Below are positions 58,102-64,000 of a DNA stretch of 64,000 nt, one piece after another. Each line of letters opens with the position of its first letter. Within the stretch, counting starts at the first letter, position 1. Made by a program: the position numbers and the translations under genes. Under the pieces are notes generated by a model. The model had not been told where the DNA came from. It saw only the letters and a list, made by a program, of their open reading frames with translations, and did not search any database. The stretch is from assembly GCF_902859645.1 (NCBI RefSeq), contig NZ_CADIJR010000001.1, forward strand, positions 62,001 through 126,000, given 5' to 3'. The stretch is from Achromobacter insuavis (GTDB lineage: Bacteria > Pseudomonadota > Gammaproteobacteria > Burkholderiales > Burkholderiaceae_B).

Positions 58102-59022
58102 ATGCGTATCCTTGTCATCGGCGGCACCGGCTTCATCGGCCGTCATCTCATCGCCCGGCTGGCGGGCGGGCAGCACCAGATCCTGGTGCCCACCCGCCGC
58201 TATGGCCAGGGGCGAGAACTCCAGTTGTTGCCCACCGTCACCCTGCTCGCCAGCGACCTGCATGACGACGGCGAGCTCGACCGCCTGGTGCGCGGCTGCG
58301 ACGTGGTGATCAACCTGGTGGGCATCCTGCACGGCAATTCGGGCCGGCCCTACGGCTCCGATTTCGCGCGGGCCCACGTGCTCCTGCCGCAGCGCATCGC
58401 GCGGGCCTGCCGCCGCCAGGGCGCGCGCCGCCTGCTGCACGTCAGCGCGCTGGGCGCCGATTCCAGCGGCGCCAGCATGTACCAGCGTTCCAAGGGCGAC
58501 GGCGAGGCCGCCATCAAGCAGGAACTGGCCGACTGGCGCGAGGGCGGTTGGACCATCTTCCGTCCGTCGGTGGTGTTCGGCGCCGACGACAACTTCACCA
58601 ACATGTTCGCGCGCCTGGCGCGCTGGCTGCCCATGTTGCCGCTGGCCGGCGCGCACGTGCGCATGCAGCCGGTGTTCGTGGGCGACGTGGTGACGGCGAT
58701 GGTGGCGACGCTGGGCAATACCCACGCCTGGGGCAAGACCTATGAACTGGGCGGCCCGCAGGTCTACTCCCTGGGCGAGATCGCGCGCCTGTGCGCCGGC
58801 TGGGGCGGCCACCCGCGCCCGGTGGTCAACCTGCCGATGGGGCTGGGGCGGATGCAGGCCATGCTGTTCGAGTGCCTGCCGGGCCGGCCCCTGATGTCGC
58901 GCGACAACCTCGATTCGCTACGCAGCGACAACATCTGCGGCGCGCCGATGGCGCCCGAATTGAACGTGGTGCCGACCGGGTTGGAAGCGGTCGCGCCCGG
59001 TTACCTGTCGCCGATACGCTAG
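58102..59022 (+). CDS. NDUFA9-like NAD(P)-binding protein (atypical extended SDR)
   Basis: Extended SDR with the motif GGTGFIGRHL at the start, related to complex I assembly protein NDUFA9 and other membrane-peripheral NAD(P)H-binding proteins. Seen: 306 aa; LLHVSALGAD, YQRSKGDGEA (Y-x3-K retained), TIFRPSVVFGADDNFTNMFARLARWLPMLPL, and QPVFVGDV. In betaproteobacteria members usually lie next to housekeeping genes; substrate unknown. Converges with ruvA. Confidence 0.87.
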   Translation: MRILVIGGTGFIGRHLIARLAGGQHQILVPTRRYGQGRELQLLPTVTLLASDLHDDGELDRLVRGCDVVINLVGILHGNSGRPYGSDFARAHVLLPQRIARACRRQGARRLLHVSALGADSSGASMYQRSKGDGEAAIKQELADWREGGWTIFRPSVVFGADDNFTNMFARLARWLPMLPLAGAHVRMQPVFVGDVVTAMVATLGNTHAWGKTYELGGPQVYSLGEIARLCAGWGGHPRPVVNLPMGLGRMQAMLFECLPGRPLMSRDNLDSLRSDNICGAPMAPELNVVPTGLEAVAPGYLSPIR

Positions 59023-59072
59023 CCGGCCACAGGGCACGCCGGCGCCGGCCGGGGCGCGCGCCGGCGGCTGTT

Positions 59073-59645
59073 TCAGCGCACCAGCGCCTTCAAGGCCTGC
59101 TTGATGCCGTCCGACACGCCCACGCCTTCGGGCAGGGTCTTCAGCGCGGACAGCGATTCCTTCTCGGAGTACCCCAGCGCCAGCAGCGCGTTCAGGATGT
59201 CGGACTGGTTGTCCTGCACCGGATGCGCGGTGGCGCCGATGTCGGCGCCCAGCTTGCCGCGCATTTCCAGCAGCAGGCGTTCGGCGGTCTTCTTGCCGAT
59301 GCCCGGCACGCGGGTCAGGCGGCCCGATTCCTGCAGCGTGATGGCCTGGGCCAGATCGGCCACCGACAGGCCCGACAGCACCGACAGCGCGGTGCGCGCG
59401 CCGATGCCGCTGACCTTGATCAGCTCGCGGAAGGCGCTGCGCTCGCCGGCCGTGGCGAAGCCGTAGAGGATGTGGGCGTCCTCGCGCACGGTCAGGTGCG
59501 TGTACAGGGTGACGCGCGCGCCGGTTTCCGGCAGCGAATAGAGCGTGCTCATGGGCACGTCGATGTCATAGCCCAGACCGTTGACGTCCACGCACACGGT
59601 GGGCGGCAGTTTCTCGATCAGGGTTCCGGTGATGCGTCCGATCAT
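59073..59645 (-). CDS. ruvA: Holliday junction-binding protein RuvA
   Basis: Tetrameric junction-binding protein. Seen: 190 aa; N-terminal OB fold [28 protein letters not shown], two helix-hairpin-helix motifs ([16 protein letters not shown] and [16 protein letters not shown]), and the C-terminal RuvB-binding domain ([23 protein letters not shown]). Third-placed in the purH-ruvC-ruvA order. Confidence 0.96.
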   Translation of the reverse strand: MIGRITGTLIEKLPPTVCVDVNGLGYDIDVPMSTLYSLPETGARVTLYTHLTVREDAHILYGFATAGERSAFRELIKVSGIGARTALSVLSGLSVADLAQAITLQESGRLTRVPGIGKKTAERLLLEMRGKLGADIGATAHPVQDNQSDILNALLALGYSEKESLSALKTLPEGVGVSDGIKQALKALVR

Positions 59646-59736
59646 GGTGGCAGTGGCCTGGCAAAAGAGGGGGCCGCGACAGCCGCGGCGGATGCCGGGA
59701 TTCTATACGGGTCCGCGCGAGGCGGGGGCGGGGGGC

Positions 59737-60285
59737 TCAGCCGAGCAGGCGGCCGTTGCGGATGCGGGTCTTGCCGCTCAGGCTCAGGCGCGTGCCCAGC
59801 TGCGTCAGCCGGTCCTGCAGCGGGCCGACGTGGGCGTGGCAGATGGCGCACGCCAGCGCGTCGGCCGAGTCGGGGGCGGGCGTGCCGTCCAGCGCCAGCA
59901 GGTGCTGCACCATCATCTGCACCTGCTCCTTGGCCGCGCGGCCGGTGCCCACCACCGCTTTCTTGATCTGCAGCGCGGTGTACTCGTGCACCGCCAGCGA
60001 ACTGTCGGCCAGCGCGCACAGCGCCGCGCCGCGGGCCTGGCCCAGCAGCAGGGTGGAAGCGGGATTGGTGTTCAGGAAGATGATTTCCAGCGCGGCGACG
60101 TCGGGCTGCGTGTCGCGCGCCACCTGGCGCAGATTGTCCAGGATGACCTTGAGGCGCTCGGACAGCGTCAGCGCCGGCGGCACCACGATGGTGCCGCTGG
60201 CGACATAGCGCAGCCGCGAGCCGTCGGCATCGATCACACCGAAGCCGGTGCGGCGCAGGCCGGGATCGATGCCGAGGACGCGCAT
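59737..60285 (-). CDS. ruvC: Holliday junction resolvase RuvC
   Basis: Dimeric endonuclease cutting junctions symmetrically. Seen: 182 aa; catalytic acids D7 (LGIDPG), E67 (ALEIIF), D139 and D142 (DSADAL) all present, plus the [14 protein letters not shown] segment. Its ATG overlaps the purH stop (ATGA), so it is translationally coupled to purine synthesis. Confidence 0.96.
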   Translation of the reverse strand: MRVLGIDPGLRRTGFGVIDADGSRLRYVASGTIVVPPALTLSERLKVILDNLRQVARDTQPDVAALEIIFLNTNPASTLLLGQARGAALCALADSSLAVHEYTALQIKKAVVGTGRAAKEQVQMMVQHLLALDGTPAPDSADALACAICHAHVGPLQDRLTQLGTRLSLSGKTRIRNGRLLG

Positions 60286-61874
60286 CAGTGGCGGAAGTGA
60301 CGGGTGCCGGTCAGCACCATGGCGATGCCATGCTCGTCGGCCGCGGCGATGACTTCGTCGTCACGCATGCTGCCGCCGGGCTGGATCACGCAGGTCGCGC
60401 CCGCGGCCACCACCACGTCCAGGCCGTCGCGGAACGGGAAGAAGGCATCCGACGCCACCGCCGAGCCCTTCAGCGTCAGGCCGGCGTTCTCGGCCTTGAT
60501 CGAGGCGATGCGGGCCGAGTCGATGCGGCTCATCTGGCCGGCGCCGACGCCCAGCGTCATGCCGCCGCCGACGAACACGATGGCGTTGGACTTGACGTAC
60601 TTGGCGACCTTCCAGGCGAACGCCAGATCGTTCATTTCCTGTTCGGTGGGCTGGCGCTTGGACACGACCTTCAGGGCGTCGCGCGGCACGTTGTAGGCGT
60701 CCGGGCTCTGCACCAGCCAGCCGCCACCGACGCGCTTGACGTCGAAGGCGTTCTGGCCCGTGCCCATCGGCACTTCCAGCACGCGCACATTCTTCTTGGC
60801 GGCCAGGATGGCCAGCGCGGCGCCGTCATAGGCCGGGGCCAGCAGCACTTCCAGGAACTGGGCGCTGACGGCTTCGGCGGTGGCGGCGTCGACCGGGCGG
60901 TTGAAGGCGATGATGCCGCCGAAGGCCGAGGTCGGGTCGGTCTTGAAGGCCTGCTGGTAGGCGCCCAGCGTGTCGGCCGCCACGGCCACGCCGCAGGGGT
61001 TGGCGTGCTTGACGATGACGCAGGCGGGCGCCTCGAAGCTGCGCGCGCATTCCCAGGCGGCATCGGCGTCGGCGATGTTGTTGTACGACAGTTCCTTGCC
61101 CTGCAGCTGGCGGTAGTTGCCCAGCAGGCCGGCGGAGCGCTGCGCGTCGACGTAGAACGCGGCGGTCTGGTGCGGGTTCTCGCCATAGCGCAGGGCCTGT
61201 TCTTGCTTGACCTGCAGGGTCAGGGTGCCCGGCCATTCCTGGCGGGCCGGCACGGCGTCCTGCGCCGGTTCGGCCTCGGTCAGGCTGGTCAGGTAGGCGG
61301 CGATGGCGCCGTCGTAGGCCGCGGTGTGGGCGTAGACCTTGGCGGCCAGCGCCAGGCGCAGGCCGTACGAGGTGCCGCCGCCCTGATCCATTTCGGACAG
61401 CACGCGCGAGTAGTCGACCGGGTCGATCACCACCGTCACGCCACCGGCTTCGGTGCCGTGGTTCTTGGCGGCGGCGCGCAGCATGGCCGGGCCGCCGATG
61501 TCGATGTTCTCGACCGCGTCGGCGAAGGTGCAGTCCGGCTTGGCCACGGTTTCGCGGAACGGATACAGGTTGACCACCAGCATGTCGATGCGATCGATAC
61601 CGGCCGCCTTGATGGTGTCCATGTGCTCGGCGCTGTCGCGGCGGGCCAGCAGGCCGCCGTGGATCTTCGGGTGCAGCGTCTTGACGCGGCCGTCCAGGAT
61701 CTCGGGCGAGCCGGTGTGGGCGGCCACTTCGGTGACGGTCAGGCCGGATTCGGCCAGCAGCTTGGCGGTGCCGCCGGTCGACAGCAGGCGCACGCCGCGC
61801 GCGGCCAGCGCGCGGGCAAATTCAACGATGCCGGTCTTGTCGGACACCGAAAGCAGGGCGGTTTCGATTTTCAT
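60285..61874 (-). CDS. purH: Bifunctional AICAR transformylase / IMP cyclohydrolase
   Basis: Last two steps of IMP synthesis. Seen: 529 aa, standard length; N-terminal MGS-like IMP cyclohydrolase ([45 protein letters not shown]) and C-terminal transformylase ([35 protein letters not shown], the end [10 protein letters not shown]). Lies between fis (103 bp upstream) and ruvC (overlapping). Confidence 0.96.
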   Translation of the reverse strand: MKIETALLSVSDKTGIVEFARALAARGVRLLSTGGTAKLLAESGLTVTEVAAHTGSPEILDGRVKTLHPKIHGGLLARRDSAEHMDTIKAAGIDRIDMLVVNLYPFRETVAKPDCTFADAVENIDIGGPAMLRAAAKNHGTEAGGVTVVIDPVDYSRVLSEMDQGGGTSYGLRLALAAKVYAHTAAYDGAIAAYLTSLTEAEPAQDAVPARQEWPGTLTLQVKQEQALRYGENPHQTAAFYVDAQRSAGLLGNYRQLQGKELSYNNIADADAAWECARSFEAPACVIVKHANPCGVAVAADTLGAYQQAFKTDPTSAFGGIIAFNRPVDAATAEAVSAQFLEVLLAPAYDGAALAILAAKKNVRVLEVPMGTGQNAFDVKRVGGGWLVQSPDAYNVPRDALKVVSKRQPTEQEMNDLAFAWKVAKYVKSNAIVFVGGGMTLGVGAGQMSRIDSARIASIKAENAGLTLKGSAVASDAFFPFRDGLDVVVAAGATCVIQPGGSMRDDEVIAAADEHGIAMVLTGTRHFRH

Positions 61875-61977
61875 GGTGAGGGACGGGAGTGGGGCGCGGG
61901 CGCCTGTCTCGCTTCAGGTCGGGATGGGAAATCTGTCATGCGGGGCGCGCCAGCCGGCCCGCCCGCGCGGCGATGCG

Positions 61978-62217
61978 CTATACCTGGATGTTGTGGGCCA
62001 GCAGTTTCTTGCGCAGGGTGTTGCGCGTGATGCCCAGCATTTCGGATGCCCGCGACTGGTTGCCGCCAGACCGTTCCAACGCCACTTCGAGGACCGGGCG
62101 CTCCACGCAGCGCATCACCATGTCCCACATGTCGTGGGGCTCGGATTCGCCCAAGTCTTCGAAATAGCGCTCCAGGCTGGCGCGCACGCATTCTTCCAGG
62201 ACATCTTTCTTGCTCAT
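61978..62217 (-). CDS. fis: Fis-family nucleoid-associated regulator
   Basis: Small DNA-bending protein. Seen: 79 aa, shorter than the 98-residue enterobacterial Fis; the C-terminal helix-turn-helix (LEVALERSGGNQSRASEMLGITRNTLRKKLLAHNI) is complete, while the N-terminal beta-hairpin region that contacts invertases is short. Follows dusB after 36 bp, the classical dusB-fis arrangement. Confidence 0.93.
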   Translation of the reverse strand: MSKKDVLEECVRASLERYFEDLGESEPHDMWDMVMRCVERPVLEVALERSGGNQSRASEMLGITRNTLRKKLLAHNIQV

Positions 62218-62253
62218 CGGAGTACAGATATTTTTATGTTGGTGTTGAGGCGG

Positions 62254-63279
62254 TTATGCCGCCAGCAGGGCTTTCGCGACAGGCGCCGGGTTGGGGTTGC
62301 CGTCACGGGAAAGATTGAGGAACCATTCCGACACCGCCCGCCACTGGTCGCGGGTGTTGTCGATGAGGTTCATGCGGTCGCGGAACGAGTCCGCATCCGG
62401 CAGGCCGTCCAGATACCACCCTATGTGCTTGCGCGCCGTGCGTACGCCGGTGTGTTCGCCATAGAAGCGGTAGTGGTCGTCGAGATGTTCGAGCAGCAGT
62501 TCGCGCATTTCCCCATAGCTGGGAGGGGCCAGTGTTTCGCCCGTGCGCAGGTATTGGTCGACTTCGCGGAAGATCCAGGGACGGCCCTGTGCCGCCCGGC
62601 CGATCATGACCGCGTCGGCGCCAGTGTAATCCAGGACGCGCCTGGCCTTTTCAGGCGAGTCGATATCGCCATTGGCGATCAGCGGGATTTTCAGCTCGGC
62701 GCGGACGGCGCGGATAGTGTCATATTCCGCCTCGCCCGTATAGAGGTCGGCGCGGGTGCGTCCATGCAGTGTCAGGGCGGCGATGCCGGCGTCCTGGGCC
62801 AGCCTGGCCACGCGCAGGGCGTTGCGGCTGTCGCGGTCCCAGCCGGTGCGGGTCTTGAGGGTGACCGGCACCCCCAGCGGCGCGCAGGCCTCGACCACGG
62901 CGTCCAGGATGCGGACGATCAGGTCCTCGTGGCGCAGCAGGGCGGACCCCGACGCCACATTGCAGACCTTCTTCACGGGGCAGCCCATGTTGATGTCGAT
63001 GATGCGCGCGCCCTTGTTGGCGTTGAACACGGCGGCCTCGGCCATCATGGCCGGGTCGGCGCCGGCGATCTGCACCGAAATGGGGGCGATCTCGCCGTCG
63101 TGGTTCAGGCGGCGCGAGGTCTTGACGCTGTCCCACAGCTTGGGGTTGCTGGCGGCCATCTCCGAGACGGCGTAACCGGCCCCCAATTTCTTGCAAAGCT
63201 GTCGGAAAGGACGATCCGTCACGCCCGCCATGGGCGCGACCAGGACATTGTTGGGAAGGGTCCACGGGCCTATGCGCAT
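62254..63279 (-). CDS. dusB: tRNA-dihydrouridine synthase B
   Basis: FMN-dependent enzyme reducing uridine to dihydrouridine in the tRNA D-loop. Seen: 341 aa from ATG 63279; LVAPMAGVTDRPFRQLC, catalytic C100 in INMGCPVKK, LTLHGRTR, IPLIANGDI and GADAVMIGRAAQGRPWIF. GTG 63285 is an alternative start two codons upstream. First gene of dusB-fis-purH-ruvC-ruvA. Confidence 0.95.
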   Translation of the reverse strand: MRIGPWTLPNNVLVAPMAGVTDRPFRQLCKKLGAGYAVSEMAASNPKLWDSVKTSRRLNHDGEIAPISVQIAGADPAMMAEAAVFNANKGARIIDINMGCPVKKVCNVASGSALLRHEDLIVRILDAVVEACAPLGVPVTLKTRTGWDRDSRNALRVARLAQDAGIAALTLHGRTRADLYTGEAEYDTIRAVRAELKIPLIANGDIDSPEKARRVLDYTGADAVMIGRAAQGRPWIFREVDQYLRTGETLAPPSYGEMRELLLEHLDDHYRFYGEHTGVRTARKHIGWYLDGLPDADSFRDRMNLIDNTRDQWRAVSEWFLNLSRDGNPNPAPVAKALLAA

Positions 63280-63361
63280 GGTCACATTTTAACCGGCTCG
63301 ATCGAACCCTCTTTTTTCGGCCGCAACAGCTTGGTAACAGGCGGACGAAAAAAGGGGAGGA

Positions 63362-64000
63362 TCAGGCCCGGAAACCCTGCAGCAGGTGGCGGGCCAGCGG
63401 GGCCCGCAGGGGCGCCGCCAGGTCCAGGCCCAGCAGGGCCAGGCCGCAGGCATGCTCGACCGGCGCCAGGCCGGTGGCGAAGATGCGCGGCATCAGGTCG
63501 GTGAGGCCGGCGGTGACGATCCGGTCGACCTGGCGCGCGCGGCCGAAGTCGGCCAGCGCCGCGGCCGGGTTGGTATCCGGGGCGGGCAGCCACGCGCCCA
63601 GGGTCTGGGCCAGCCGGCCGGCATCGCGCAGCCCCAGGTTCAGGCCCTGGCCAGCCACCGGATGCAGCGTCTGCGCCGCGTTGCCGATCGCCGCCACGCG
63701 GCCCTGCACCAGGGCGCGCCGGGCGCTCAGCGCCAGCGGGAAGACGTGGCGCGGCGCCTGGCACGACAGGCGTCCCAGGCGGTCGCCGAAGGCCGCCGAC
63801 AGCGCCCGCGAGAAGGCGCCGTTGTCCAGCGCCGCCAATTCGGCCGCGCGATCCGGCGCGCTGCACCAGACCACCGAATAGGCGTCCGGCGTCTGCGGGT
63901 GCGGCAGCAGCGCCAGCGGCCCCTCGGGGGTGAAGCGTTCCCAGGCCCAGCCGCGGCGCGGCAGGGTGGCGTGGGCGGTGGTCAGCAGGGCGTGCTGGCC
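63362..64000 (-). CDS. ubiH: UbiH/COQ6-type FAD monooxygenase (5' end outside window)
   Basis: C-terminal 212 residues of a flavin-dependent hydroxylase of ubiquinone biosynthesis. Seen: RRGWAWERFTPEGPLALLPHP, YSVVWC, and the FAD-contact motif GNAAQTLHPVAGQGLNLGLRDA. The N-terminal nucleotide-binding part lies beyond the window. UbiH is preferred over UbiF/UbiI by overall feel only; the family assignment is firm, the exact ring position hydroxylated is not. Confidence 0.85.
   Translation of the reverse strand, partial: GQHALLTTAHATLPRRGWAWERFTPEGPLALLPHPQTPDAYSVVWCSAPDRAAELAALDNGAFSRALSAAFGDRLGRLSCQAPRHVFPLALSARRALVQGRVAAIGNAAQTLHPVAGQGLNLGLRDAGRLAQTLGAWLPAPDTNPAAALADFGRARQVDRIVTAGLTDLMPRIFATGLAPVEHACGLALLGLDLAAPLRAPLARHLLQGFRA

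Noticed and set aside
59737-60285. Catalytically defective RuvC
   Set aside because: At first the acidic residues seemed shifted, but D7, E67, D139 and D142 are all in place.

Overview
The window is GC-rich, densely coded and free of rRNA, tRNA, prophage or insertion-sequence genes that I could recognise. Gene content and style (Bug-family binding protein with CoA-transferase, IclR/LysR regulators, LIV-type transport, glnS, minCDE, dusB-fis-purH-ruvCA) point to a betaproteobacterium of the Alcaligenaceae, most likely Achromobacter or Bordetella. This is an inference from gene families; no species marker is present.

Layout. 1-5405: a UvrA-family ATPase gene (3' end outside the window) diverges from an IclR regulator, a KDPG-type aldolase and a PfkB sugar kinase; the shared promoter region carries a LexA-type box and a separate palindrome. 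5644-5772: a 42-residue basic protein. 5773-7152: 1.4 kb without genes, filled with large palindromes and inverted repeats. 7153-9270: LysR regulator and a family 2 glycosyltransferase. 9308-26603: a 14-gene minus-strand operon with a divergent MarR regulator (26975-27469). It encodes a pyruvate:ferredoxin-type oxidoreductase (iorAB), a three-component ring-hydroxylating oxygenase, a CoA ligase, a thiolase-like enzyme, a DUF35-SDR fusion, a cyclase-family hydrolase, an SDR and a LIV-type ABC transporter. It reads as an arylacetate/indole-type catabolic operon, possibly resembling the iad auxin loci. 27701-33225: a peptide/opine-type ABC transporter. 33226-33723: a second repeat island.

33724-45374: an acidic hypothetical protein, a frameshifted AraC gene, an EamA exporter, ettA, an isochorismatase-family hydrolase, a glycine-zipper lipoprotein, minCDE, and an IclR-controlled set (HMG-CoA lyase family, class III CoA-transferase, Bug binding protein) that could take up, activate and cleave a branched hydroxy acid. 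45375-64000: a third, degenerate repeat locus, glnS, a CydAB-like pair whose subunit I has lost the haem ligands, recQ, an outer-membrane barrel-like protein divergent from a two-component system, ruvB, a PLP-dependent ammonia-lyase, an NDUFA9-like protein, then the minus-strand cluster dusB-fis-purH-ruvC-ruvA and the 3' part of a ubiH-type hydroxylase gene.

The most unusual items are: (1) the CydA homologue lacking all five classical haem-ligand and haem-pocket residues; (2) a family of composite hairpin elements (A + B) with a conserved core but locus-specific, perfectly pairing arms; (3) a Cys-less thiolase next to a DUF35 domain fused to a catalytically degenerate SDR; (4) well-formed operator/promoter sites for MarR and IclR regulators.
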